From NCBI RefSeq assembly GCF_042432905.1, contig NZ_JBHLWI010000037.1, forward strand, positions 62,001 to 126,000: a DNA stretch of 64,000 nt, read 5' to 3'. The position numbers and the translations under genes are program-made. The first letter of the stretch is position 1; every line of letters begins with the position of its first letter. Of the stretch, positions 1-9,339 are shown piece by piece. The notes beneath the pieces are model-generated. The model was not told the DNA's origin. It did not search any database and saw only the letters and a list, made by a program, of their open reading frames with translations. The stretch comes from Fontibacter flavus. Its GTDB lineage: Bacteria > Bacteroidota > Bacteroidia > Cytophagales > Cyclobacteriaceae.

Positions 1-335
1 ATGGAGATGAACAAATCTGCCCTGTTTCTATTTGCAATATTGGATCTTTCTTTCAGTTCCAGGAAGACATCTGATTTACGGGTGTAGATGACTTCCACTC
101 CAGGAAGGTATTCTTCAATATATTTTCCTACCTGCAAGGCTACTGCTAAGGTGATGTCTTTTTCCTTAGAATAGGATCCGAGTGCACCGGGATCTTTACC
201 GCCATGACCCGCGTCTATAACTATACGTCTGAGTCGATCAGGTGCTTTTGGGCCGTCTGCTGAAAATCCGGAAAAAAGGAAAAAGAAGGTTACTAACGAA
301 AATATAAGAATATTTTTAACTTTGAATCGTTTCAT
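1..335 (-). CDS. N-acetylmuramoyl-L-alanine amidase, N-terminal part (cut by window edge)
   Basis: This is a periplasmic zinc amidase of the Amidase_3 (AmiC-like) family, which cleaves the bond between MurNAc and the stem peptide in peptidoglycan. The visible 111 residues begin with a hydrophobic signal segment (about residues 7-25). The zinc-site motif DAGHGGKDPG follows at about residues 41-50, then a conserved Glu in SKEKDITL, and the fragment stops at an ISIH-type motif whose His is a further metal ligand. The start is the ATG complementary to 333-335. The gene is divergent from lptD, a neighbour pairing that recurs in Bacteroidota. The rest of the catalytic domain lies off the left edge. 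Confidence 0.88.
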   Translation of the reverse strand, partial: MKRFKVKNILIFSLVTFFFLFSGFSADGPKAPDRLRRIVIDAGHGGKDPGALGSYSKEKDITLAVALQVGKYIEEYLPGVEVIYTRKSDVFLELKERSNIANRNRADLFIS

Positions 336-350
336 GCGTGTGAATACTAT

Positions 351-358
351 TAACTTTG
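351..358 (+). promoter_or_regulatory. Candidate Bacteroidota -7 element (TAACTTTG) for lptD
   Basis: TAACTTTG matches the Bacteroidota -7 consensus TAnnTTTG and lies 44 bases before the GTG start of lptD. No TTTG sits at the expected 17-23 base spacing; the nearest, at 321-324, is 26 bases away. Only the -7 half is supported. Confidence 0.35.
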
Positions 359-402
359 CCCGCGTAAAATTTATAAATTTTTAAACAAATAGAAATTAAT
401 AA

Positions 403-3168
403 GTGCGTAATACTTGGATCTGTTTGCTTGTCATTACTCTTCTTTGGGCTTTGCCCCAGGTTGGCTTTTCTCAACAAAGGTCCAGAACTGTTCCTGAAAG
501 GGCTGTTGTCGCTCCTGATTCTGTACTTAATCCGGCTGCACTTAGCTTTCCCCAGCTAGATTCCTTACAGCTGATACCTTCAGACACCTTACCCAAATCA
601 GACACTACAAATGTAGTGCCTAAAGGTGATATTCAAACTACTATCAATTATTATGCTGAAGATAGTATCATTACGGATTTTACCCAAAACAGGGTTTACC
701 TTTATAATGAAGCTTGGTTTGAATATGGAAATATTCGCTTAGATGCGGATCTTATTATCATTGATTGGGACAAAAGTGAACTTTTTGCATCAGGGATAAC
801 CGATAGCTTGGGAAATATTCAGGGTAATCCGATTTTTAAAGAGGGGAATTCCACTTACGAAATCCGCAAGGAAATGCGGTATAATTTCAAAACCCAAAAG
901 GCCATTATCAAAGATGTGGTGACCGAGCAGCAAGATGGTTTACTGAGAGGACAAACCATCAAAAAGGATCAGGACGGGAGCATTTACCTCGATCATGGTT
1001 ATTATACTACCTGTAATTTGGCCACACCCCACTGGCATATCAGTGCCGCAAAAATCAAATCCATAAGAGGCAAACAGGTGGTTACAGGACCTTTCAACCT
1101 CTATTTCAATAATATTCCAACACCAGCGGGTTTGCCATTTGGGATTATTCCGGACACACCTGATGAGAAAGCATCGGGGATTGTTTTCCCTTCCTATGGC
1201 CAAGAGAGGATCAGGGGTTTTTTCCTTAGGAACTTTGGCTACTATTTCGCCTTCAATGATTACATCCACACCCGGATAACAGGCGATATTTACACGCAGG
1301 GAGGTTATGGGGCCAAAGCTGCCACCATTTACAAAAAGAGATATCGGTATAACGGCTCTTTTGATTTTGACTATCAAAAGTTCAAAAGTCCTGAAACAGA
1401 ACTCAATCCACTTGATTATGATACTTTCTGGGTTAGGTGGAGCCATCAGCCGGAATCAAGAGGGAATTCCAGGTTTTCAGCATCCGTTAACGCAGGTACC
1501 ACTAACTATAATAACGTGGTCGTTAACCCTAATAGTTTTGTCAATAACGTCAGGTCAGAATTCTCATCCAATGTTTCCTATAGCAAAACTTTTCAGGGCA
1601 CACCTTTTAGTTTGTCCGCCAATTTGAGACACTCCCAAAACATGCAGACAGATGAGGTGAATATCATTCTACCTGATATCGCCATCAATATGAACAGGCA
1701 GAATCCGTTTCAAAATGTCAAATTTGAACCTTTGAAAACATTGAATATTGCCTGGAATTTCAGTTTGCAGAACTCTATCAACAATAGGATTACACCAACA
1801 TTTGGAGTTCAAAACGAAGTGTTGCAACGTGCACAGGGAGAAACCTTGGTCAACAGGCCAAATGTTGTTGATTTTACCTTGGCCAATTTGCCCCAATTAC
1901 TGAGAGATGCTGATAACGGTGCCAGAAACACGATTCCGGTTACTTCTAACTTTACCTTATTTAAATATTTCACGGGTACAGCCTCAGTGAATTTGACGGA
2001 ATTATGGTATTTGGAAAGAATCAATTTTTATTACAATCCCGTAGAGAATAGGGTTGACAGGATTTTGGAGAATGGTTTTAACAGGGTGACTTATTATAAC
2101 TCCTCATTTGCGCTGAATACCAATATCTATGGGTTCTATAATTTTAAAAACAAGAAAAGAATAGAGGCAATCAGACATCACATGCAGCCTTCTTTCGGCT
2201 TTAATTATACTCCTGATTTCTCAAATCCGGCTCTTGGCTATTACCAAGAGGTTCAGGTAGATGCAGAAGGACGAGCACAATTGTTTTCAAGACATCAGGG
2301 TTTTCTATTTGGCGGGGCGCCTTTGGGTGAATCCAGGTCTTTGAGCATGAACTTGAGGAATGTACTGGAGGCAAAGGTGAAAACAGACCAGGAAACAGGT
2401 GATGGCAGTACCAAAAAGGTTCCTTTGTTGCAGTCGCTTAACTTGTCTTCCAGTTATAATTTTGCGGCAGATTCTTTTAATCTGGCACCATTAAATTTCA
2501 ATACCCGTACTTCCTTTTTTGAAGACAAATTATCGGTAAACCTTTCCGGTAATATAGATCCATATGCTACTAGGACAATCACTAATGCAGAGACCGGTGT
2601 TTCTACTACCCGTAGAATCAATGAGTTTGCTTGGTCTAGAGGTCAGGGAATAGGAACCCTGAGGTCATTGCAGATGAATATCAATGGTAACGTCAACCCA
2701 AACCGTTCCGGCAGAACGCCCGGAGAGGTCAGGGAAGATATTACCAATGACTTTTTACAACAGGGGGGGATTATGAACGAGTTTGTCGAAAATGAGATCA
2801 ACCGAATTGTCAGTGATCCTTCACAGTATATTGATTGGAATATTCCATGGAATCTTGGCTTTGGTTATAACATCGCCTACACCAAGAGTCAAAATGGCCA
2901 GGCCACAGTCACTTCTGCCATTAATATCAATGGAGATCTGAGTATTTCAGACAAATGGAAAATCAACTTCAATGGTGGTTATGATTTCAGAACAGCGCAG
3001 ATCACGCAGACTATGATAGGCATAGCACGTGACCTGCATTGTTGGCAGATGAATGTCAACTGGATTCCTTTTGGAAGATTTACTTCTTACAATGTGGATA
3101 TCAGAGTGAAATCATCTATCCTGCAGGATTTGAAAGTTTCCAGAAGAAGGTCATTCTTTGACCGTTGA
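403..3168 (+). CDS. lptD: LPS-assembly outer-membrane protein LptD (OstA family)
   Basis: LptD is the outer-membrane barrel that inserts lipopolysaccharide delivered by the Lpt bridge. The 921-residue product has a signal peptide (about residues 1-24, ending GFSQQ), then an OstA/LptA-like jellyroll region (about 85-250). That region includes the typical stretch around PHWHISAAKIK and GLPFGIIP. A long alternating Tyr/Asn/Phe-rich beta-barrel region fills the rest to the C-terminus. GTG at 403 is the start that keeps the signal peptide intact; an A-rich leader precedes it. Length and the divergent amidase neighbour fit Bacteroidota LptD, which is longer than the 784-residue E. coli protein. Confidence 0.85.
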   Translation: MRNTWICLLVITLLWALPQVGFSQQRSRTVPERAVVAPDSVLNPAALSFPQLDSLQLIPSDTLPKSDTTNVVPKGDIQTTINYYAEDSIITDFTQNRVYLYNEAWFEYGNIRLDADLIIIDWDKSELFASGITDSLGNIQGNPIFKEGNSTYEIRKEMRYNFKTQKAIIKDVVTEQQDGLLRGQTIKKDQDGSIYLDHGYYTTCNLATPHWHISAAKIKSIRGKQVVTGPFNLYFNNIPTPAGLPFGIIPDTPDEKASGIVFPSYGQERIRGFFLRNFGYYFAFNDYIHTRITGDIYTQGGYGAKAATIYKKRYRYNGSFDFDYQKFKSPETELNPLDYDTFWVRWSHQPESRGNSRFSASVNAGTTNYNNVVVNPNSFVNNVRSEFSSNVSYSKTFQGTPFSLSANLRHSQNMQTDEVNIILPDIAINMNRQNPFQNVKFEPLKTLNIAWNFSLQNSINNRITPTFGVQNEVLQRAQGETLVNRPNVVDFTLANLPQLLRDADNGARNTIPVTSNFTLFKYFTGTASVNLTELWYLERINFYYNPVENRVDRILENGFNRVTYYNSSFALNTNIYGFYNFKNKKRIEAIRHHMQPSFGFNYTPDFSNPALGYYQEVQVDAEGRAQLFSRHQGFLFGGAPLGESRSLSMNLRNVLEAKVKTDQETGDGSTKKVPLLQSLNLSSSYNFAADSFNLAPLNFNTRTSFFEDKLSVNLSGNIDPYATRTITNAETGVSTTRRINEFAWSRGQGIGTLRSLQMNINGNVNPNRSGRTPGEVREDITNDFLQQGGIMNEFVENEINRIVSDPSQYIDWNIPWNLGFGYNIAYTKSQNGQATVTSAININGDLSISDKWKINFNGGYDFRTAQITQTMIGIARDLHCWQMNVNWIPFGRFTSYNVDIRVKSSILQDLKVSRRRSFFDR

Positions 3169-3177
3169 TCTGCCTGA

Positions 3178-4326
3178 TCAGACTTTGATGTAGATTTTTC
3201 TTTTGTCCATCCAAAGTCCGATTGCCCAAATCAGTAGCATGTAGGCAATGGAAAATAGAAGTGAGGCATCTTTGGGTCCCAACCAACTTGTGAAAAGGTT
3301 TTGATAAAGAATGCCTTTTATACTCTGATCTCCGATTCTGATCTCATTGAATAGGGTGATGATTACGCCTGAAAGTATGTAGAGAATTAATGGATTACGT
3401 CCAAATACTTCCAAAGGATAGGTCCAGTCTCTTTTTTGCCATACTTCAATTACCATTATTAGGAAACCAAGTACAATAAGGTCAAGGCCAACGGTCAATA
3501 AGACATAGGAACTTGTCCAAATCTTCTTGTTGATTGGGAAAGCCATATCCCAAATAAGGCTAAGGACAATCAGGCCCAATGTGTATAACAATATTTTTTT
3601 GACAGTGTCGGCATTATTGCCATTATTTTGGATGAATTTTCCTGCCCAAAAACCTGCAATAACATTGACAACAGATGGAAAGGTGCTTAGTATACCTTCA
3701 GGTTCAAAAGGTACACCTTCCCCTGTATAAAGATTTTTGACATCAATTAACCACAGATCCAATTTGAGGGCTGCATTGCCATTTAACGAATAAGGATCTT
3801 GTGCATCACCAAAAAAATACATGGCAGCCCAATATCCAATTAGAGAAACAGCACTGAATACCACGGCCCCTTTGTTGCCCAGGTAGTATAGGACAAGTGA
3901 AGCCACCATGTAGCAAAGCGCAATCCTTTGAAGAACTCCCAGAAGCCTGACTTCTCCCCAATTGATCATTGTATACCCTGTTTCACTACTGTAATCATAA
4001 AAAGGGAAGGCGTTGAGCAGCCAGCCAAAAAGAAAGATCAAAGCAGTTCTTTTAAATACTTTTTTCAGAAAAGCACTTTGGGGAAGTTTTTCCATTTTTT
4101 TCATGCTGAAACTCATGGCATTGCCTACCACAAAAAGGAATGTAGGAAATACCAGGTCAGTAATGGTAAATCCATGCCAATCAGCGTGCAAGAAAGGGGC
4201 GTAGATATTTGACCAGCTTCCAGGGGTATTCACGATTACCATCAGTGAGATAGTGAGACCCCTTAGTACATCAAGTGCTAAATACCTATCCTGTAAAGGA
4301 ACTCCTAAAGGTTTTTGTTGAGTCAT
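3178..4326 (-). CDS. DUF5009 / heparan-alpha-glucosaminide N-acetyltransferase-like membrane protein
   Basis: This is a multi-pass membrane protein of 382 residues with about ten hydrophobic segments. The N-terminal block contains RYLALDVLRGLTISLMV, then NTPGSW, and HADWHGFTITDLVFPTFLF. These are hallmarks of the NagX/HGSNAT-like acyltransferase family, in which the His after HAD-W is thought to take part in acetyl transfer across the membrane. The substrate is unknown; an amino sugar is likely from family knowledge. It converges on lptD with only 9 bases between the two stop codons. Confidence 0.8.
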   Translation of the reverse strand: MTQQKPLGVPLQDRYLALDVLRGLTISLMVIVNTPGSWSNIYAPFLHADWHGFTITDLVFPTFLFVVGNAMSFSMKKMEKLPQSAFLKKVFKRTALIFLFGWLLNAFPFYDYSSETGYTMINWGEVRLLGVLQRIALCYMVASLVLYYLGNKGAVVFSAVSLIGYWAAMYFFGDAQDPYSLNGNAALKLDLWLIDVKNLYTGEGVPFEPEGILSTFPSVVNVIAGFWAGKFIQNNGNNADTVKKILLYTLGLIVLSLIWDMAFPINKKIWTSSYVLLTVGLDLIVLGFLIMVIEVWQKRDWTYPLEVFGRNPLILYILSGVIITLFNEIRIGDQSIKGILYQNLFTSWLGPKDASLLFSIAYMLLIWAIGLWMDKRKIYIKV

Positions 4327-4830
4327 TGTGATTTTGGGTTTTATGAAATATTGTTTTGGGTGATTTAACTTTCTCGAAAATTTAAGAAAAGATTTTTATA
4401 ATAAAATATTTTTTTTTGCTTAAACTATGCAGCTTCTTCTTTGGAGAGTATGTCTTGAAATGTATTTAAGTGATTGGTTATCAATTCAATGTATTGATAG
4501 TGTGATCGATTCTTCCAATGTTTCTAGTTTTCATGTTTTACAGATGTATTTAAAAAGTAAAATTTTAAATCCTAATGGCGTCCATTTAGATTGGGAGTTT
4601 TTAAAATAAGGTGACTCTACAAGGTTATCGTGAAGCAAGGCTACTTTGGCTCATTAGTGGACATTTGACCTGAGTCTCAAATTGAGATTTAATTCTATGT
4701 CATTTTTTATTAACCATCTGAAATTCAATTTAATTTACCCCAATTATTTTTCATTTTGACAAAACTTTTTTTGGCACATAAAGTTCTGTGGTTGTTTTAT
4801 TACAAATACATAACCATAAACCACAAGAAA
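4327..4830. other. Intergenic region without a supported gene
   Basis: This AT-rich stretch separates the divergent DUF5009 and fasciclin genes. A 60-codon ORF (4427-4609, plus strand) begins in the low-complexity part but has no recognisable domain or convincing leader. I see no tRNA or strong hairpin here. Confidence 0.6.
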
Positions 4831-5826
4831 ATGAATGTGAAACCAATAAAATCAATTTTAGCAGCGCTGTTGATTATGGTTGCTGCTATTAGCTGGAGTT
4901 GCTCTGATCTGGAGCAGGAAACCCAATTGTCTCAGGACACTGAAGGTGCAATGACGCTTGTTGAAGTTTTGAAATCAATAGAAAACGGTGTAGAGGAAGA
5001 TGGAGTAGAAAATGCCAGAAAGAATGCTGGCGCTACCTATGCTACCTTCAATGCTGCCTTGGGAAGTTCAGGTCTGGCCTCTGTATTCGCCAGAAATGAG
5101 CTGACAGTATTTGCACCTACAGATGCTGCATTCGCTGCATTAGGATTAAATCCGGGCAATATCAGAAGGCAACCTAATTTGAAGGAGATTTTACTTTACC
5201 ATGTGGTGGGTGGAACTGTGCTTTCTACTGATTTGAGAAACGGTTTTGTTCCTACAGTGAATGGAGCAGCAGTCGAAATCAATTTGAACGATGGTGCAAT
5301 AGTCAACAATGCAAATATCGTGATGGTAAACAAAAGAGCCAGAAATGGTGTGATTCACGGAATAGACCAGGTGCTCTTGCCTCCTACCCAAAACATTGTT
5401 GAAATTGCATTGGGAGCAGACCCAGAATTTACAATTCTTGTTGCTGCTGTTCAAGCTGCAGGTTTTGGAAATTTGTTGGCAACAACCAATAATCTGACTG
5501 TCTTTGCTCCAACCAATGCAGCTTTTGGGGACCTTTTGGATGAATTGGGTTTTCCAAGTTTGGAGGCATTGATCGACGAGGATACAGGAATAGGAATTGC
5601 TGGTTTGCAGCGTGTTTTGGCTTATCACGTATTTGCGGGAAGGGTATTTTCTAGCGACCTTTCCAATACGACCATCGAGATGTTTTCAGGGGATGATTTA
5701 GGTATTGATATCAGCGGACCAAAATTGATAGATTTTAGAGAAAGAGAAGCTGGAATTGTTGCTACAGATATCCAAGCTACCAATGGTGTGATCCATGTAA
5801 TTGATAAAGTGATCTTACCTTTTTAA
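4831..5826 (+). CDS. Lipoprotein with two fasciclin (FAS1) domains
   Basis: This is an exported surface lipoprotein probably involved in adhesion or envelope interactions. I chose the ATG at 4831, preceded by an A-rich leader, because it places a lipoprotein signal directly at the N-terminus with the lipobox SWSC (Cys about residue 24). An upstream in-frame start at 4756 would add about 25 residues that spoil the signal. Two FAS1 repeats follow. Each carries the TVFAPTDAAF / TVFAPTNAAF H1 motif and ends in a GVIHVID / GVIHGID-type H2 motif. The total is 331 residues. A strong terminator follows immediately, so it is likely monocistronic. Confidence 0.85.
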   Translation: MNVKPIKSILAALLIMVAAISWSCSDLEQETQLSQDTEGAMTLVEVLKSIENGVEEDGVENARKNAGATYATFNAALGSSGLASVFARNELTVFAPTDAAFAALGLNPGNIRRQPNLKEILLYHVVGGTVLSTDLRNGFVPTVNGAAVEINLNDGAIVNNANIVMVNKRARNGVIHGIDQVLLPPTQNIVEIALGADPEFTILVAAVQAAGFGNLLATTNNLTVFAPTNAAFGDLLDELGFPSLEALIDEDTGIGIAGLQRVLAYHVFAGRVFSSDLSNTTIEMFSGDDLGIDISGPKLIDFREREAGIVATDIQATNGVIHVIDKVILPF

Positions 5827-5833
5827 TGAATTG

Positions 5834-5859
5834 AAAAAGCCGGTATAAGCCGGCTTTTT
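5834..5859 (+). terminator. Rho-independent terminator after the fasciclin gene
   Basis: A perfect 10-bp stem (AAAAAGCCGG / CCGGCTTTTT) with a 6-base loop lies 8 bases after the stop codon and ends in a T run. The A/T symmetry means it could also work on the minus strand. Confidence 0.85.
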
Positions 5860-6168
5860 GATTTTTATGTAAATCCGCAATGATACCATTAATCATTATA
5901 AATGCGGTTTTTAACCATACTGATATTTATTGATATTGGATCCGTCTCGGCGGACAAGTTATTCATGGATATTGATTCTAATATACAGGTAAATTTTATG
6001 CAATTAAGTTAGTGGTATAATTGCGGATAATCATATTGATTTTAATCAGAATTAGCCCAAGCATTCCTAAGCCAATTTTTTACCTGATCTGTCCTGCCAA
6101 TTAAAGTAAGCCAAAACTATTTTTTTTCTCCAAGACAGGTTAAATTAGCCTAAACCAAACCAAGCACC
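5860..6168. other. Intergenic region, nothing recognised
   Basis: About 310 bases of AT-rich sequence lie between the fasciclin terminator and the exporter operon. No ORF, tRNA or clear promoter with both halves was found. The exporter promoter presumably lies in the last 100 bases. Confidence 0.5.
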
Positions 6169-7248
6169 ATGAGACTCCGGGTTTATACCTTATTTTTTTT
6201 GATCCTGATCCATTATTCCTGTGGGCAAAAAGAAGAAACAGTATATCCTCAAAGAGAAAATATTTCTGAATCGGTTTTTGCCTCCGGACTTGTCAAAGCC
6301 AAAGATCAGTACCGGGCTTTTGCCAATACTTCAGGGATTTTGAAAGCCCTCTATGTTCAAGAAGGAGAAGGAGTTAACGCAGGCGAAGTTATTTTGGAAA
6401 TCACCAATGAAACTACCCGGCTTAATAGGGAAACTGCGGAATTGGTTAGGGCTTATACCGACCGCAGGGAAAATATGGCCAAGTTGAAAGATCTCGAAAT
6501 CAACATAGAACTGGCCAAGAATAAGTATGAAAATGATTCCATTTTGCTGGAAAGGCAAAAAAAACTATGGGCTCAGGGAATTGGAAAAGCAATCGATCTG
6601 GAGCAGAGAGAGTTAAATTTTGAAAATTCCAAGACATTGTTCAGGTCCTTCAAGCTCCGCTATGAGGATTTGAAGAGGGAAATTGATTTTAACGAAAAAA
6701 ATGCAGGTAAAAGCTTGGCCCTTTCCAGGTCATTGGAAAGTGATCTTCTCTTGAAAAGTAAAATAGATGGTAAGGTTTATGCGCTTTTGGTAGAAGTTGG
6801 GGAGATGGTCAATCCACAAACACCCTTGGCCATTATTGGAAGTGCAGAGGTGTTTATTTTGGAAATGCAGGTAGATGAGTATGATATCGCCAAAATCAAA
6901 ACAGGGCAAAGAATACTGGTCACCATGGACAGCTACCGTGGGGAAGTGTTTGAAGCAAAGGTGAGTAAAATCAACCCTATAATGGATGAACGTAACAAAA
7001 GCTTTACCGTAGAAGGGGAATTTGTCAAAAGACCGGAAACACTTTATCCCAACCTTAATTTTGAAGCCAATATCATCATCCAATCCAAGGAAAATGCATT
7101 GACCATACCGAGGGCATTCCTTCTGAAAGAGAAGTTTGTGATTGATACCCAGGGGGATTCTGTTCTTGTACAAACGGGTATCAAAGACTTACAGAAAGTA
7201 GAAATCCAGAGCGGGATTGATGAAGCCACACAACTCAAAAAGCCATAA
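6169..7248 (+). CDS. Periplasmic adaptor (HlyD/membrane-fusion) lipoprotein of an ABC exporter
   Basis: This 359-residue adaptor links an inner-membrane ABC exporter to an outer-membrane channel. It has a lipoprotein signal with Cys at about residue 18 (IHYSCGQK). An N-terminal biotinyl-lipoyl-like half includes GILKALYVQEGEGVNAGEVIL. A charged alpha-hairpin coiled coil spans about residues 85-185. The second lipoyl half (KIDGKVYALLVEVGEMVNPQTPLAII) and a beta-barrel domain follow. It is the first gene of a three-gene operon; the permease ATG lies 2 bases after its stop. The adaptor-permease-ATPase order resembles DevBCA exporters. No TolC gene is adjacent, so the outer channel must come from elsewhere. 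Confidence 0.85.
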   Translation: MRLRVYTLFFLILIHYSCGQKEETVYPQRENISESVFASGLVKAKDQYRAFANTSGILKALYVQEGEGVNAGEVILEITNETTRLNRETAELVRAYTDRRENMAKLKDLEINIELAKNKYENDSILLERQKKLWAQGIGKAIDLEQRELNFENSKTLFRSFKLRYEDLKREIDFNEKNAGKSLALSRSLESDLLLKSKIDGKVYALLVEVGEMVNPQTPLAIIGSAEVFILEMQVDEYDIAKIKTGQRILVTMDSYRGEVFEAKVSKINPIMDERNKSFTVEGEFVKRPETLYPNLNFEANIIIQSKENALTIPRAFLLKEKFVIDTQGDSVLVQTGIKDLQKVEIQSGIDEATQLKKP

Positions 7249-7250
7249 TC

Positions 7251-8510
7251 ATGCGGTTTGCCCTGATTGCAGAAATAGCGCAAGCACTGATGATGGCTAG
7301 GATCAAGCAGACCATGGTGGCAGCTGTGGGTGTCACTTTCAGCATCACCATGTTTATTGCTTTGTTAGGCTTTATGAACGGTTTGAATGATTTATTGGAT
7401 GGTCTTATTTTGAACCGTACCGCCCATGTCCGTTTTTATAATGATATCAAACCTAATGAGGAGCAGCCGGTAACGCTTTCGGAAGATTTTAAAGATTTTC
7501 ACAATATCATCCGTTCCGTGAAGCCTTCCGTGAGCAGGGTAAGTATTTACAACAATGATGCTATCATCCGGACCCTTAAAGAGGACAAAAGGATTTTGGG
7601 GGTGGCTTCAAAAATTTCTGTTCAGGTTTTTTTCAATGTGGGCAATGTGGATATCCCGGGGGTGTTAAATGGTATAGAAGTGGAAGAGGAAAATCGCCTA
7701 TTCGCCTTCAGTGATTATGTGGTGGCAGGAAATTTTATGGACCTTCAATATACTACCAATAGTATCATTCTGGGAAAGGGTGCGGCAGATAAGATGATGG
7801 CGGAAATTGGAGATTATGTACAGATTACCACCGCCCAAGGGAATAGGCTGCTGTTAAAGGTAGTAGGTTATTATCAGTCAGGAATTGGGGAATTGGACAA
7901 TCTACAATCTTATGTGTCTTTGGCCACCGCCCAAAAAATGTTGGGAGAAACTTCTTCCTATATCACAGACATTCAGGTCAAATTGCATGATTTAAATCAG
8001 TCTCCGGCCTTGGCCAAAGAATACCGATCTACCTTTGGGATTGATGCTGATGATATTCAGACCGTAAACGCTCTGTTTGAGACAGGTTCAAATGTACGGT
8101 CCTTGATCAGTTATGCAGTGGGAATCACCTTGTTGGTGGTGTCGGGTTTTGGGATTTACAATATCCTGAATATGATGATCTATGAAAAAATGGATACCAT
8201 CGCTATTTTAAAGGCCATTGGGTTTTCCGGTGCAGATGTAAGGAATATTTTCATCAGCATAGCGGTTTCTATAGGGTTTGTAGGCGGGCTTTTGGGATTG
8301 CTTTTTGGTTTTTTGGCCTGTTTGGGCATTGAAAGAATCCCTTTTGAAACCGAGGCCTTGCCCACCATCAAAACTTATCCTGTGAATTTCAATCCCAAAT
8401 ATTATTTAATCGGAGGGATTTTTAGTTTGGTAACCACCTATATGGCCGGGTTTTTCCCTTCACGTAAGGCAAGTAAAGTAGATCCTGTAGAAATCATCAG
8501 AGGAAAGTAA
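7251..8510 (+). CDS. ABC exporter permease, FtsX/MacB (DevC) type
   Basis: This 419-residue inner-membrane permease has one N-terminal transmembrane helix (about residues 25-45). A large periplasmic domain (about 46-275) follows, then three C-terminal helices (about 285-310, 335-360, 385-405). This is the FtsX-like topology of MacB/DevC/LolC-type mechanotransmission exporters. The conserved segment ILKAIGFSGADVRNIF precedes the penultimate helices, and the C-terminus ends in the usual PSRKASKVDPVEIIRGK. It is tightly spaced between the adaptor and the ATPase, whose ATG lies 1 base downstream. The substrate cannot be read from sequence. Confidence 0.88.
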   Translation: MRFALIAEIAQALMMARIKQTMVAAVGVTFSITMFIALLGFMNGLNDLLDGLILNRTAHVRFYNDIKPNEEQPVTLSEDFKDFHNIIRSVKPSVSRVSIYNNDAIIRTLKEDKRILGVASKISVQVFFNVGNVDIPGVLNGIEVEEENRLFAFSDYVVAGNFMDLQYTTNSIILGKGAADKMMAEIGDYVQITTAQGNRLLLKVVGYYQSGIGELDNLQSYVSLATAQKMLGETSSYITDIQVKLHDLNQSPALAKEYRSTFGIDADDIQTVNALFETGSNVRSLISYAVGITLLVVSGFGIYNILNMMIYEKMDTIAILKAIGFSGADVRNIFISIAVSIGFVGGLLGLLFGFLACLGIERIPFETEALPTIKTYPVNFNPKYYLIGGIFSLVTTYMAGFFPSRKASKVDPVEIIRGK

Positions 8511-8511
8511 T

Positions 8512-9198
8512 ATGGATGGTCAAAAGGTAATTGAAGCCAGAAAGATTAATAAATTCTTCTACAGTCCTGGGAAGACCCAAGTGCTCAAAGAGGTTACCTT
8601 TTCGGTTAAAAAAGGTGAATTTGTGTCTGTCATGGGAAAGTCCGGATGCGGCAAGTCTACCTTGCTCTACATCCTTTCTACCATGGATACAGATTACGAA
8701 GGAGAGTTATATTTAGATGGCAATCTGATTACTGGTCAATCATCCAATTACCTGTCCCATTTGAGAAATGAAAAAATCGGGTTTGTTTTTCAGTTTCACT
8801 ACTTGATCCATGAGTTTTCGGTGCTGGAGAATGTGATGATTCCTGGGCTTAAACTCAATCAGAAATCAAGGGAAGAGTTGGAGCAAATCGCTATGGAAAA
8901 GCTAAAGGTTTTCGACATGCAGGACCATGCACTCAAAAAGGCCAATCAATTGTCAGGAGGGCAAAAACAAAGGGTTTCCATTGCAAGAGCCTTGATGAAT
9001 AATCCCCTAATTATTATGAGTGATGAGCCGACCGGAAATCTGGATAAAAAGAATTCAGATTTGGTATTAGGAATATTTAAAGAGCTTGTCCAGGAATTTC
9101 ATCAGACCATGCTGATGGTTACCCATGATTTTGATATGGCCTCAAAAACTGACAGGACCATTGTCATGGAAGACGGCATGATCATTTCCCATGGATAG
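8512..9198 (+). CDS. ABC exporter ATP-binding protein (LolD/MacB/DevA type)
   Basis: This 228-residue ATPase powers the preceding permease. Walker A is GKSGCGKST (residues 42-50), the Q-loop is FVFQFHYLIHEFSVLENV, the signature is LSGGQKQRVSIARAL, and Walker B is LIIMSDEPTGNLD. The H-loop His is in MLMVTHDFDMA. The PTGNLD sequence is typical of the MacB/LolD/FtsE group. It is the last gene of the operon and is followed by about 140 bases of AT-rich sequence. Confidence 0.92.
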   Translation: MDGQKVIEARKINKFFYSPGKTQVLKEVTFSVKKGEFVSVMGKSGCGKSTLLYILSTMDTDYEGELYLDGNLITGQSSNYLSHLRNEKIGFVFQFHYLIHEFSVLENVMIPGLKLNQKSREELEQIAMEKLKVFDMQDHALKKANQLSGGQKQRVSIARALMNNPLIIMSDEPTGNLDKKNSDLVLGIFKELVQEFHQTMLMVTHDFDMASKTDRTIVMEDGMIISHG

Positions 9199-9339
9199 AA
9201 GCAAGCTGGAGGATTCATCCTTTCATTTTATCTTATTGGGTTAGATTTTAATAATTTAATTTGGTCATGTTTTTGTGAGAAAACATTTTCCTATTAAATA
9301 ATTTCTGAGTTTATCAGGTCATATCAATTGAATAAATCA

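Noticed and set aside
4427..4609. 60-codon plus-strand ORF in the gap before the fasciclin gene
   Set aside because: No recognised domain, no clear leader, low-complexity AT-rich surroundings.
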